Positions 22,122-30,483 of a stretch of DNA of 30,524 nt are shown piece by piece; the first letter of the stretch is position 1, and the number at the start of each line of letters is the position of its first letter. A model generated the notes under the pieces. The model worked only from the letters and a program-made list of their open reading frames with translations, made no database searches and was not told where the DNA came from. This stretch comes from JBOGUF01 sp050696075. Lineage in GTDB: Bacteria; Chloroflexota; Chloroflexia; Thermomicrobiales; UBA6265. Location of the stretch: contig JBOGUF010000111.1 of assembly GCA_050696075.1 (NCBI GenBank), positions 1 through 30,524 on the forward strand, read 5' to 3'. A program made the translations under genes and the position numbers.

Positions 22122-22964
22122 GTCCGCGGCGGCGGGGAGACGCGGCGCCAGGGATTTGAAGCGGCGGACGGTGTCGGTGATGGCGACCTCGGTGGGCAGG
22201 CGTTCCATGCTGCTGGCGCCGTAGAAGCCGGCGATGCCTTCGGTGCGTTCGAGGACGTAGGCGACGTCGTCCGGTTCGGCGATAGGGCCGCCGTGGCAGA
22301 GGACGATGACCTCCGGGTTGACCGCCTTGGCGGCGTCGTGCATCGCCTGGACGAGGGCGGGCGCATCATCGAGCGAGACCGACGTTTGGGCGCCAATTGA
22401 GCCTTTCGTGGTCAGGCCGAGGTGCGGGACGAGGATATCGGCGCCGGCGGCGGCCATGGCGCGGGCATCATCGGGCGTGAAGCAGTAGGGCGAGGTGAGT
22501 AGATCGAGCTCGCGCGCCTGGCGGATCATGTCGACTTCGAGGGCGAAGCTCATCCCGGTCTCTTCCAGGTTCTGGCGGAAGACGCCGTCGATGAGGCCGA
22601 CGGTCGGGAAGTTCTGCACCCCGGCGAAGCCGATCTCTCTGAGCTGGCGGAGGAAGGCGGGCATGAGGCGAAAGGGGTCGGTGCCGCAGACGCCGGCCAG
22701 CACCGGCGTCTGCTTGACGACCGGCAGGACTTCGGCGGCCATCTCGACGACGATGCCGTTGGCGTCGCCGTAGGGCATGAGGCCAGCCAGCGACCCGCGC
22801 CCGGCCATGCGAAAGCGACCGGAGTTGTAGATGACGATCAAGTCGACGCCGCCGGCTTCGGCGCACTTGGCCGAGAGACCGGTGCCAGCACCGGCGCCGA
22901 CAACTAACTCGCCACGGGCGACCTGCGCCCGCAGTTGGGAGAGGATCCGCTCTCGACGGCTCAC
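22119..22964 (-). CDS. PEP-hydrolase family TIM-barrel protein
   Basis: 281 residues, member of the phosphoenolpyruvate hydrolase-like family (an IGPS-like TIM barrel). Diagnostic stretches: GAGAGTGLSAKCAEAGGVDL near the N-terminus, YNSGRFRMAGRGSLAGLMPY with a phosphate-binding look, NFPTVGLIDGVFRQNLEETG, and CHGGPIAEPDDVAYVL. The same domain forms the C-terminal half of the plant Tm-1 protein of tomato and of fungal relatives; here it is a separate gene. Its ATG overlaps the end of the Tm-1-like gene by 4 bp (22961-22964), so the two are translationally coupled and their products probably form a complex. The chemistry of the family is poorly known; PEP hydrolysis is a family name rather than something the sequence proves. 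The C-terminal stop lies in heptad repeat DNA. Confidence 0.9.
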   Translation of the reverse strand: MSRRERILSQLRAQVARGELVVGAGAGTGLSAKCAEAGGVDLIVIYNSGRFRMAGRGSLAGLMPYGDANGIVVEMAAEVLPVVKQTPVLAGVCGTDPFRLMPAFLRQLREIGFAGVQNFPTVGLIDGVFRQNLEETGMSFALEVDMIRQARELDLLTSPYCFTPDDARAMAAAGADILVPHLGLTTKGSIGAQTSVSLDDAPALVQAMHDAAKAVNPEVIVLCHGGPIAEPDDVAYVLERTEGIAGFYGASSMERLPTEVAITDTVRRFKSLAPRLPAAAD

Positions 22965-24208
22965 GCCTCTCTCCTTTCTGCGTCTGCCCCGGCCGCGGCG
23001 CGGATCATCGCGTCGAGCCGTTCGGCCATCGCCACCGCGAAGCGCGGGTCGTTGATATCCTGGTCGAGGTCGTGGACCTCGACGTTGTCGCCAAGATTTT
23101 CGAGCAGGTTGTCGAATAAGGCGCGGTCGGCCGCTGGATCGTGGAAGACGCCCCCCTCGACCGCGATCATCGAGACGCCGCGACGCGGCACGAAGAGCGC
23201 GACCGGTCCCTCGGCGTCACTCAGTTTGCGGGCAATCATCCGGCCAAGCGCGGCGCACTCCTCGGGCGTGGTCCGCATCAGGGTGATGGTCGGGTTGTGG
23301 ACGTAGAGGTTGCGGTCGCGGAAGCGCTCCGGCACGGCCTCCTTGGGTCCAAAGTTGACCATGTCGAGCGCGCCCAAGGAGACGACCTGCGGCACGCGCT
23401 GCTTGCCGGCCATCTCCAGACGATCCGGCCCCGCCGAAAGGTCACCGCCGGCCACTTCGTCGGCGAGTTCGGTCGTGGTGATGTCGAGCACGCCAGCGAT
23501 GAAGCCGCCCTCGACGAGCGCTTCCATCGACTGGCCACCGGTGCCGGTGGCGTGGAAGACGAGCACTTCGTAGCCGCGCGCCTCCAGCCATTCGCGGGCG
23601 GCGGTGACGCAGGGGGTGGTGACGCCAAACATCGTGGCAGTGATGAGCGGCTTGCCACTCGCTTCGGTGGGCGCGGCGGCGTACGCCTTGGCCATGCCGG
23701 CAATGGCGGCCGCGGCGTTGCCGAGGATGCGCGCGGAGACGCGGTTGATGCCGGCGATGTCGACGACGGAGTACATCATCGTGACGTCGGAGGTGCCGAC
23801 GTAGGGCCGGGTGTTGCCGGAGGCGACGGTCGAAACCATCAGCTTCGGCACGCCGACCGGGAGGGCGCGCATAGCCTTGGTGGCGAGAGAGGAGCCGCCA
23901 GAGCCACCCAGGGCGAGGATACCGTGCAGCTTCCCGTCACGGTGGAGCTGGGTGACGATCTCGGTGGCGCCCCAGGCCATGGTGGCGACCGCCGCGCCGC
24001 GATCGTTGGCGGCGGCGATCTTACCCAGGTCGGCGCCGGCGGCCGTGGCGACCTCCTCGCGGGTGACGTCGGGCGGCGTGCGCGGTCGACCGAGCACGCC
24101 CGCGTCAATCAGCAGCACGTCGCAGCCGTCCGCGCGGACCTGATCGCGCAGAAAAGCGTACTCGTCTCCCTTGGTATCGAGCGTGCCGAGCAGGACGACG
24201 GTAGGCAT
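22961..24208 (-). CDS. Tm-1-like ATP-binding protein (UPF0261)
   Basis: 415 residues. UPF0261 family, equivalent to the N-terminal half of plant Tm-1, the tomato protein that binds tobamovirus replicase. Family features: N-terminal PTVVLLGTLDTKGDEYAFLR, GILALGGSGGSSLA (nucleotide-binding glycine stretch), VGTSDVTMMYSVVDIAGINR, VFHATGTGGQSMEALV and PRRGVSMIAVEGGVF. The bacterial role is not established. AAGGGGAA before the ATG at 24208 supports the start. It overlaps the downstream TIM-barrel gene by ATGA. The oxidoreductase gene ends 141 bp upstream on the same strand, so the four genes from Gfo/Idh to cupin could form one carbohydrate-related unit, though the gap contains hairpins. Confidence 0.92.
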   Translation of the reverse strand: MPTVVLLGTLDTKGDEYAFLRDQVRADGCDVLLIDAGVLGRPRTPPDVTREEVATAAGADLGKIAAANDRGAAVATMAWGATEIVTQLHRDGKLHGILALGGSGGSSLATKAMRALPVGVPKLMVSTVASGNTRPYVGTSDVTMMYSVVDIAGINRVSARILGNAAAAIAGMAKAYAAAPTEASGKPLITATMFGVTTPCVTAAREWLEARGYEVLVFHATGTGGQSMEALVEGGFIAGVLDITTTELADEVAGGDLSAGPDRLEMAGKQRVPQVVSLGALDMVNFGPKEAVPERFRDRNLYVHNPTITLMRTTPEECAALGRMIARKLSDAEGPVALFVPRRGVSMIAVEGGVFHDPAADRALFDNLLENLGDNVEVHDLDQDINDPRFAVAMAERLDAMIRAAAGADAERREA

Positions 24209-24231
24209 TGGTTGGTTCCCCTTGCGTATTG

Positions 24232-24253
24232 GGGCAGACCTATCTGTCTGCCC
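24232..24253. repeat. GC hairpin between Tm-1-like and oxidoreductase genes
   Basis: GGGCAGAC, loop CTATCT, GTCTGCCC, perfect 8-bp stem. A second hairpin, CGTCGCGC-TTC-GCGCGACG, follows at 24281-24299. Both lie in the 141-bp gap; the first resembles the hairpins at 17050 and 25602. Confidence 0.6.
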
Positions 24254-24349
24254 TGGCTAACTGTCGTGCATGCGCGCGCTCGTCGCGCTTCGCGCGACGG
24301 GCAGACACATCGGCCCGCCCCGACCAGGCGGTGGAGCGCGCCAACGCAA

Positions 24350-25456
24350 TCACACCGGAATCGTCTCGACAACGTTTGCCGCATTCTCGGCGTCTAATGC
24401 CTGCTGCAAGAACTCCTGGACCTTGATCGGCTGGCCGGTGCGAGCGCTGGCGATGGCGGCAAAGATGAGGGCGACCGATTGGAGATTATTCTCGACGTTG
24501 GTCGGCATCGGCTCGCCGCCGTCGAGCCAGGTGAGGAACTGCTCGACCAGCCAGCCATGCGACCAGCGGGCGCGATCAAGGAGCGGAACTGTTTCCCCTT
24601 CGCCCTCTCGTTTGCTCCGCGCTTTGGCGTCCGGTTCGTAGGGGAACTTTTCGACCTGCCGGTGATCGAGGATGAGGGTCGCGCCTTCGCACTCGGCGCG
24701 GAAGTACTCTTGGCCCCAGCCGTTGAGGCCGACGGCGTTGGTTTTGGCGCCTTCGTAGAGGCCGCGGGCGCCGTTCTCGAAGTGCATGGTGACAAGCGCC
24801 TGGGAGTCGCCGGCGAATTCGCCCCAGCTGGGGTTCCAGGTTTGGGCGTAGATCGTGTCGCACGTGGCGCCGGCGAAGTCGGCCATGATGTCGAGATGGT
24901 GGACGGAGCCTTCGACCATCAGGGCGTCCGGGATCTCGTGGCGGAACTTGCCCCAACTGGCGAAGCGGCGGCAATCGCACGTGAACCGGCAGACGAGGTA
25001 GTCGAGCGGGCCGTGCTGACCGGATCGCAACTGATCGCGCAGGGTGGACTTGTCCTGGTCGAAGCGGTGGCTCATGGTGACGCCCATCTTCTTGCCGGCG
25101 TCGCGCACCTTGCGGGCGATGCGAACCGACCCCGCCAGGGTGTCGGCAATCGGCTTCTCGCTGAGGATGTCCATATCGTGGGCAAGCGCCATATCGACGA
25201 CCGATTCGTGCGCCGCGGGCGGGACGACGATGGTGCAGTAGTCGGCCGGGTTCTCGTCGAAGGCACGCTGCAGATCGGTGTAGCAGCGTTCCGCCGGCAG
25301 CCCAAGCCCCTCTTGGGCATGCACGAACGCATCCGGGTTGATGTCGACGGCGGCGACGACCTCGATCGAGCCATCCTCCAGAAAGGACGGCAGGATATGG
25401 CGGCACCAGGCGGCGCCCATACCGCCGGTGCCAACTTGAATGAGGCGATAGGCCAC
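24350..25456 (-). CDS. Gfo/Idh/MocA family oxidoreductase
   Basis: NAD(P)-dependent dehydrogenase of sugars, sugar acids or inositols, 368 residues. N-terminal Rossmann fold with LIQVGTGGMGAAW (glycine motif about residues 9-14) and D38 in AAVDINPDA; the catalytic motif E100-K101-P102 (SEKPIADT) follows, then the alpha/beta C-terminal domain with VEGSVHHLDIMADF. The GTG at 25456 is chosen because GGGAGGGA stands just upstream and the Rossmann strand begins at once; the open frame runs 52 codons further without homology. The substrate cannot be assigned. Neighbouring sugar-type genes suggest a carbohydrate pathway. Confidence 0.93.
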   Translation of the reverse strand: MAYRLIQVGTGGMGAAWCRHILPSFLEDGSIEVVAAVDINPDAFVHAQEGLGLPAERCYTDLQRAFDENPADYCTIVVPPAAHESVVDMALAHDMDILSEKPIADTLAGSVRIARKVRDAGKKMGVTMSHRFDQDKSTLRDQLRSGQHGPLDYLVCRFTCDCRRFASWGKFRHEIPDALMVEGSVHHLDIMADFAGATCDTIYAQTWNPSWGEFAGDSQALVTMHFENGARGLYEGAKTNAVGLNGWGQEYFRAECEGATLILDHRQVEKFPYEPDAKARSKREGEGETVPLLDRARWSHGWLVEQFLTWLDGGEPMPTNVENNLQSVALIFAAIASARTGQPIKVQEFLQQALDAENAANVVETIPV

Positions 25457-25601
25457 GCGGTTCCCTCCCCAAAGTCTATTGCCTGGAGTCCTCCGGCACG
25501 AACCCTCTCGTGCGCAGCAGTTGACCACGGATATGCAGAATTGGGAAGTCGCCATGGCGGCGAGGGTGGGTTTAAGCATAGGTGGCCGCGCATCGCGACG
25601 A

Positions 25602-25622
25602 GGGCGAGTCACCGACTCGCCC
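25602..25622. repeat. GC hairpin GGGCGAGTC/GACTCGCCC
   Basis: Perfect 9-bp stem with ACC loop in the 204-bp gap between the oxidoreductase and the flippase-like gene. It has the same layout as the hairpins at 17050 and 24232. It may end the transcript of the flippase-like gene on the minus strand, 39 bp after its stop. Confidence 0.6.
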
Positions 25623-25660
25623 CGACCGGAGGCGCGATCATATGACCGGCCCGGGGCGTC

Positions 25661-26815
25661 TTAGGTCGTAGAGCCGTGCCGCGCACTTCTTGACACGCCC
25701 GTGGCAGCGCGTGGGGCGACAAAGGCCGGCACCGGCACGGGACTGGGGGCCGTGCGCAAGGCGAAGCCGGCAGAACTCGGGCGCGGGGAGCGCGCCGGGG
25801 CGACCGGGCGCTCGGTGAAGCGAGGGCCGAGCGAGGCCAGCGCGTGAAGGGCGAGGCCGGCGGCAAAGACCATCCAGAAGTCCATGAGGCGCCAGACGAG
25901 CGCGACGCCGATGGCGGTTTCGGCCGGAACGCCGCTTTGCGTGAGCGCGACCGCGGCGGCGGCCTCGACCACGCCCGCGCCCTGGAAGAGGGGGACCATG
26001 GTGTGGGCGAGAACGGCCGCGAGGTAGGCGGTAATCACCACCCCGAAGGTCGTCTCGACGTCGAGCGCATGGAGGCTGGCAAAGAGGAGTCCAATGGGAC
26101 CGGCACGAATGAGAAGCATCAGCGCGACCGGCCAGGCGAGGTCGCGCGGGGCGAGCCGGTGACCACGCAGCCGCGCCATGAAGGTGGCCGCGCGTTTCTC
26201 GAGACTGAAGGGTAGCCGGCCCAAGCACGGCATCCGCCACTGCCAACGGGAGCGGAACAGCGGAGCGAACGCGACCCCCGCGGCCAGGAGAACCCCAACG
26301 ACGGCTAGCGCGTGGTTCGCTCCACGGATAGCCAGCACCGCAACAAGAATCACGATGAAGGCAACCTGCCCCGCGACCGAACGGAGCGCAACGGTCAGCA
26401 GCCCATCGTCAACCGGAACATGCCGCTGCTTGAGAATGCGAATGAAGACATAGACCGAGGCCGGCCCGTTGAGGAAGAAGAGCGCGCCGAGCGCGCCGCG
26501 GCGCAGATGGGCACCGGCGAGGGTAAGGCAAGAGAGCGGGTGTCCCAGCCGGCGGAGCAGGACCCGATAGGTCAGCGCGCTGGCCACGATGGTGCCGAGC
26601 TCAATGCCGACGCCGACGGCGATCCACCGGGGGTGCGCCTGGCTGAGCGCCTCGGCGATCTGCCCAACTTCCGTCCAGTGGCGAACGAGCAGCACGACCG
26701 TGAGGAGCGGAACGACCACGAGCCACATTGCCAGCGCGTGCCGGCGGCAAAATGACCCGATCCGCCGCATTATCATCATCGTGTCGCCGTCTTTCGCTCG
26801 TACGCTCGACAACAA
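25661..26815 (-). CDS. Lysylphosphatidylglycerol synthase TM region/UPF0104 family membrane protein
   Basis: Integral membrane protein of 384 residues with several hydrophobic segments (for example ALAMWLVVVPLLTVVLLV, LTVALRSVAGQVAFIVILVA, DFWMVFAAGLALHALA). The family is the flippase-like membrane part of MprF and its stand-alone relatives (AglD/UPF0104). The signature near the end, MVPLFQGAGVVEAAAAVALTQ followed by SGVPAETAIGVALVWRL, matches the conserved P-x-x-GG/AG-x-x-E pattern. No lysyl-transfer domain is present, so lipid aminoacylation is unlikely; lipid translocation is possible. A Pro/Ala/Ser-rich tail of about 50 residues follows the last segment. Start: TTG at 26815 (or the next TTG at 26812), with AAGGAG 4-7 nt upstream; a run of Met codons at residues 13-16 is the alternative. 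Confidence 0.85.
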   Translation of the reverse strand: MLSSVRAKDGDTMMIMRRIGSFCRRHALAMWLVVVPLLTVVLLVRHWTEVGQIAEALSQAHPRWIAVGVGIELGTIVASALTYRVLLRRLGHPLSCLTLAGAHLRRGALGALFFLNGPASVYVFIRILKQRHVPVDDGLLTVALRSVAGQVAFIVILVAVLAIRGANHALAVVGVLLAAGVAFAPLFRSRWQWRMPCLGRLPFSLEKRAATFMARLRGHRLAPRDLAWPVALMLLIRAGPIGLLFASLHALDVETTFGVVITAYLAAVLAHTMVPLFQGAGVVEAAAAVALTQSGVPAETAIGVALVWRLMDFWMVFAAGLALHALASLGPRFTERPVAPARSPRPSSAGFALRTAPSPVPVPAFVAPRAATGVSRSARHGSTT

Positions 26816-26916
26816 CTGGCTCCTTCATCCCTCGTGCCGGACCGTCGCGGTACGACGGACGTTGCGACTAACGCAGGGGCCGTACCACGGCGTGATGCCG
26901 GTGGAGCGACGCCGCG

Positions 26917-27795
26917 TTATCCCTTGATCGCGACGAGGACGATGCCTTTGACGAAGTAGCGCTGGAGCAGCGGGTAGACGAGCAGGATCGGGACGATGGC
27001 GAAGATGGTGGTCGCGGCGCGGATGTTGTCGGCGGAGACGACGAGCCGGGTGATGTCGCTCGTCGGCGAATTCATGCTGCCCATGTTGAACATGCTCTGG
27101 TCGATGATAATCAAGCGCAGGACGACCTGCAGCGGCCACTTGGAGCTGTCGTTGATGAAGAAGAGGCCGGTGAAGAAGTCGTTCCAGTGGGCAACGGCGT
27201 AGAAGAGGCCGATCGTCGCCAGGACCGGTTTCGAGAGGGGTAGGACGATATCCCAGAGGACCCGGAGGTCTGACGCGCCGTCCATGCGCGCCGCATCCTC
27301 CACCTCCGAGGGGATGCTCCAGAAGAAGTTGCGCATCAGGATGACGTTGAAGGGGGAGACGAGGCCCCAGATGACGAGGACCCAGATGCTGTCGAGCAGG
27401 CCAATGTCCTTGATCAGCATGTAGGTCGGGATGAGGCCGGCCGAGAAGAGCATTGGCAGGATGATGATCCACATCAATACCTTGTGACCGGGGAGGTCCG
27501 TCTTCGAGAGACCGTAGGCGGCGGTGGTGGTAAAGACGAGAGGGAGGAAGGTGCCGACGACAGTAACGAAGACGGTGATGCCGAAGGCACGCATCAGGAC
27601 CGGGGTATCGAAGATGTAGCGGTAGGCCTCGATATTGAAGCCGCGCGGGATGAGGGTCATCGGGTGGGCGGCGATCTGGCCCGCCTGGCTGAAGGAGCGG
27701 GCGAGCACGTTGAGCATTGGCAGGAGCGTGACGAGGGCGGCGAAGGCAAGCACGGCGTAGATGAACTCGGATACACGAGATTCACTACCGATCAC
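26917..27795 (-). CDS. Carbohydrate ABC transporter permease (LplC/YtcP type), orphan
   Basis: 292-residue permease with six hydrophobic segments, related to the LplC/YtcP side of oligosaccharide importers: FGITVFVTVVGTFLPLVFTTT, LMWIIILPMLFSAGLIPTYM, EAA loop VEDAARMDGASDLRVLWDIVLP, and C-terminus QRYFVKGIVLVAIKG. Normally it works with an LplB-type permease and a lipoprotein binding protein, but neither is in the window. The GTG start at 27795 overlaps the stop of the ThDP-enzyme gene (GTGA), so it is translationally coupled to an unrelated enzyme. Either the rest of the transporter is elsewhere or the operon has been rearranged. It is not close in sequence to the MalG-type permease at 9201-10106. 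Confidence 0.92.
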   Translation of the reverse strand: MIGSESRVSEFIYAVLAFAALVTLLPMLNVLARSFSQAGQIAAHPMTLIPRGFNIEAYRYIFDTPVLMRAFGITVFVTVVGTFLPLVFTTTAAYGLSKTDLPGHKVLMWIIILPMLFSAGLIPTYMLIKDIGLLDSIWVLVIWGLVSPFNVILMRNFFWSIPSEVEDAARMDGASDLRVLWDIVLPLSKPVLATIGLFYAVAHWNDFFTGLFFINDSSKWPLQVVLRLIIIDQSMFNMGSMNSPTSDITRLVVSADNIRAATTIFAIVPILLVYPLLQRYFVKGIVLVAIKG

Positions 27796-29435
27796 TTGAA
27801 GACCGAGAAGGTGATCTCCTTGGCGGTGATGAACTCCAGCAGGGCCGGGGCGCCGTCCTGGGTCTGTTGGATACCGCGTTTGATGGCGGGGATGATCTCG
27901 GCGGGGTCGGTAATGCGTTCGCCGTAGCCGCCAAGGGCGCGGGCGAAGTCGGCGTAGTTACCGCTGATGTCGGTGCTGCGGTACTTCTCGGTTGCCGCTT
28001 GCATGATCGGCAGCTCGATCGCCATCGAGAAGTTGTTGAAGAGAACCGAGAGGATCGGGATGCGCTCGCGCACCGCCGTCTCGAAGTCCATGCCGGTGAA
28101 GCCGATGGCGGCGTCGCCCCAGACGTTGACACAGAGGGCGTCGGGGCGGGCGAGTTTGGCGCCCATCGCCAGACCGAGGCCGTAGCCGAGTTGGGTCGTC
28201 TTGCCCCAGCCGAGGTAGGTGAGCGGCGCGCGCGTCTCCCAGAACGGGGAGAGTTGGTCGCGCGGGCTGCCGGCGTCGTGGGTGATGATCGTGTTCTCGA
28301 CGTCGACGGTATGCAGCAAATCCCAGATCACCCGGTAGGGCGAGAGAGGCGTCTCGTCGGTCGTCAGCCGGGGCATCCATTGCGCCAGCCACGCTTCCTT
28401 AATCGTCGCGATCTCCTGGGCGACGGCGGCGGCCCGGCCGCGCGGTCGGCCGTTGAGGCGCTCGCGAACCTCGGCGAGGATCGCTTCGAGGGTCAAACGG
28501 GCATCGCCCAAGAGCGCGTCCTGGACCGGCAGGTCCTTGGCCAGGTCTTCGGGGTCGAGGGTGGCGTGGATGATGGTGCGGTTGCCGTCGCGCGGCATCG
28601 CCACGCCGTAGCTGGTCGCGGCGAAGCTGCAGCCGATGCCGAAGATGACGTCGGATTGGGCCAGAAAGTCGTGCACCATCTTCGGGATCGAGCGACCGCC
28701 GGAGCCGAGGGAGAGCGGGTGGTTTTCGGGAAAGGCGCTCTTGCCCTGGAGGCTGGTGGTGACTGGGGCTTCGAGGAGTTCGGCCAGTTCACGTAAGGCA
28801 TCCCAGGCCTTCGCGTAGTGGACGCCTTGGCCGGCATAGATCACGGGGCGCTGGGCATTGACGAGGGTGGCGGCAACGCGCGCGACATCCTGGGGATCGG
28901 GCGCGCTGCGCCCGCGCGGGGCGGGGTGATAGGTCAGCGGCTCCGGCACGTCGTCGGCAAGGACGTCGGTGGGGAGCTCGACAAGCACAGGGCGGGGGCG
29001 GCCGTTGCGAACCTGCGTGAAGGCACGGCGCAGCGCGTCCGGAATGGCGTCGGGGACCATCACCTGCTCGGCCCACTTGGTAACGTGCTGGTAGTTGAGG
29101 AAAGCGTTGAAGTTGGGCGGGAGGTTATTGATTCGGCGGGGATAACCGGCGGGGAGGACGACGATGGGCGAGGAGTCGCCGTAGGCCTGGGCGACGCCGC
29201 CGAAGGCGTTCTCGGTGCCGGGTCCGTGCTGCATGGCGAAGACGCCGATGCGGTCGCCGGAGGTGACGCGGCTGACCGCGTCGGCCATATGCAGACCGGT
29301 CCGCTCCTGGCGAACGATGATGGTCCGCACGTCGGCTTGTGCCGCGGCTTCGATGATCGGGTTGACCGGGTAGCCGATCAGGAACTCGGTCCCTTCGCGC
29401 TTGAGAATCTCCGCGACCGCCGCCGGACCTTTCAT
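27792..29435 (-). CDS. Thiamine-diphosphate-dependent enzyme (acetolactate synthase-like)
   Basis: 547 residues in the usual three-domain order: N-terminal PYR domain with catalytic E44 (VRQERTGLHMADAVSR), a central domain (around VIYAGQGVHYAKAWDAL), and the C-terminal PP domain with the ThDP/metal motif G440-D441-A...N467-N468 (GDAAIGFTGMDFETAVRE, LFNNFSM). It belongs to the broad group of acetolactate synthase, benzoylformate decarboxylase and related decarboxylases/ligases. The reaction cannot be assigned; no FAD-site or small regulatory subunit suggests a true acetohydroxyacid synthase role, so a 2-oxo acid decarboxylase or lyase is more likely. ATG 29435 has an AGAGAGG stretch upstream. 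It is the first gene of the transcript and overlaps the permease start by 3 bp. Confidence 0.92.
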   Translation of the reverse strand: MKGPAAVAEILKREGTEFLIGYPVNPIIEAAAQADVRTIIVRQERTGLHMADAVSRVTSGDRIGVFAMQHGPGTENAFGGVAQAYGDSSPIVVLPAGYPRRINNLPPNFNAFLNYQHVTKWAEQVMVPDAIPDALRRAFTQVRNGRPRPVLVELPTDVLADDVPEPLTYHPAPRGRSAPDPQDVARVAATLVNAQRPVIYAGQGVHYAKAWDALRELAELLEAPVTTSLQGKSAFPENHPLSLGSGGRSIPKMVHDFLAQSDVIFGIGCSFAATSYGVAMPRDGNRTIIHATLDPEDLAKDLPVQDALLGDARLTLEAILAEVRERLNGRPRGRAAAVAQEIATIKEAWLAQWMPRLTTDETPLSPYRVIWDLLHTVDVENTIITHDAGSPRDQLSPFWETRAPLTYLGWGKTTQLGYGLGLAMGAKLARPDALCVNVWGDAAIGFTGMDFETAVRERIPILSVLFNNFSMAIELPIMQAATEKYRSTDISGNYADFARALGGYGERITDPAEIIPAIKRGIQQTQDGAPALLEFITAKEITFSVFK

Positions 29436-29523
29436 CGAACTGCCTCTCTCGTGCGTAACGTCGATGTTTCGGGGGCGTCATCATACCCGGATGGCGGCGA
29501 AGCGCAAGCGGTAGTCGATGCGC

Positions 29524-29549
29524 GGGTGCGCGCAGGAATCGTCGGGGAT
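29524..29549 (+). repeat. Left terminal inverted repeat of the IS
   Basis: Begins GGGTGCGCGCAGGAATC. It matches the reverse complement of 30283-30308 at 24 of 26 positions. Confidence 0.85.
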
Positions 29550-29553
29550 GGAT

Positions 29554-29619
29554 GATACCCTCCCATCCTCGACTCGAGGCGCAGAGTGCGGCGGCTGGAT
29601 CCCGCCGTGGGAGGGTATC
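29554..29619. repeat. Internal 12-bp inverted repeat near the IS left end
   Basis: GATACCCTCCCA (29554-29565) and TGGGAGGGTATC (29608-29619) are exact reverse complements 42 bp apart, between the left TIR and the first transposase codons. It could be a subterminal transposase site or a structure guarding transposase expression. Confidence 0.7.
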
Positions 29620-30283
29620 GTGGTGGACGATAGCACGCGCCTCGCCGTGCTGGAGGAGGTGGTGGCGGAGTTGACCGAGGGGTTGGCGCGGGTGGTCGGC
29701 GGAGGCGTGCGTGACTTGGCGGCGGCCCTGCCCCTGCGGCGCAGCGGCTGGCGCTCGAGGCGCATCGGCGCGGGCTGGAGGGCGCGGCCGAGGTGGTGGT
29801 GCTCGGGGACGGGGCCGAGTGGATCTGGACCCTGGCGGCCGAGCCCTGTCCGGACGCGACGCAGATCGTGGACTGGGACCAGGCCAGCGAGCGGATCTGG
29901 GAACTGGGCCGCGCCCGCTACGGCGAGGGCACGATGTAGGCGGCGCGTTGGGCGGAGCGGCAGCTGGCCCGGCTGGCCAAGGTGAGGTCCGGGGGCTCGT
30001 CGCCGCATGGTGCCGGCTCCAGTGCCCGGCCGCCGCGGCGGCGGTGCGCGACGAGCAGGTGGGCTCCTTCACGAACCAGGCGGGCCGGATGGCCTACGGC
30101 CAGTATCGTGCACGCGGTCTCGCCATCGGCAGCGGCATGGTCGAGGGTGCCTGCAAGCCCCTGATTGGAACCCGCGAGAAGGGGCCGGGCCTGCGCTGGA
30201 GCGTCCCCGGCGCGCAAGCTATCGCCACCGTCCGCGTCCTGCTCTTCAACAACCAATGGGCCAGCTATGCCTTGGCCGCCTGA
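29620..30283 (+). pseudogene. Broken ISKra4-like transposase
   Basis: Pieces of one transposase appear in different frames. Frame 1 from GTG 29620 gives the N-terminal helix region (TRLAVLEEVVAELTEGLARV). Frame 3 gives VVVLGDGAEWIWTLAAE followed by QIVDWDQASERIWELGRARY (with a catalytic-type Asp in LGDGA) up to a TAG at 29937-29939, and continues AARWAERQLARLAK. Frame 2 gives the C-terminal region SFTNQAGRMAYGQYRARGL, IGSGMVEGACKPLIGTREK and GLRWSVPGAQA, including the conserved Glu of GSGxVE. At least two frameshifts, one nonsense codon and an internal deletion separate them. The TGA at 30281 overlaps the right TIR. The product cannot be active. Confidence 0.82.
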
Positions 30284-30308
30284 TCCCCGATGATTCCTGT
30301 GCGCACCC
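30283..30308 (-). repeat. Right terminal inverted repeat of the IS
   Basis: Reverse complement begins GGGTGCGCACAGGAATC and pairs with 29524-29549. It starts at the last base of the transposase stop codon. Confidence 0.85.
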
Positions 30309-30420
30309 CGCCCCCTCTGGGATACCGGACCACGTACTATCGTGCCACCAGTTTCTCGATCCGGACGATCTCTCCACGGTCAACTACCGCGTGCCGCCTA
30401 GCGGCGGCGGAATCATTCGC

Positions 30421-30483
30421 TGAGTGAGGGCAGCCTCGCCGCCGAAGGCTGGACGGTTCTTCCCCGATCGGCGGCAGCACTCA
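30421..30483. terminator. Possible nested hairpin at the right edge
   Basis: Outer TGAGTG (30421-30426)/CACTCA (30478-30483) and inner GCCGCCGA (30438-30445)/TCGGCGGC (30468-30475) can pair. It overlaps and follows the putative minus-strand stop at 30481-30483. The sequence between the IS and this hairpin (30309-30420) shows no gene. Confidence 0.3.

Larger units (their letters stand above)
29524..30308. mobile_element. Degenerate insertion sequence, ISKra4-like
   Basis: A 785-bp element bounded by 26-bp terminal inverted repeats (2 mismatches). It encloses transposase fragments in shifted frames that resemble ISKra4-type transposases. Intact relatives are clearly longer, so an internal deletion is likely. 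No target duplication is visible in the flanks (CGATGCGC to the left, CGCCCCCT to the right). It is probably a non-autonomous remnant. Confidence 0.8.

Noticed and set aside
30309..30420. Short plus-strand frame continuing past the IS
   Set aside because: No start signal, no family similarity, and it overlaps the IS end.
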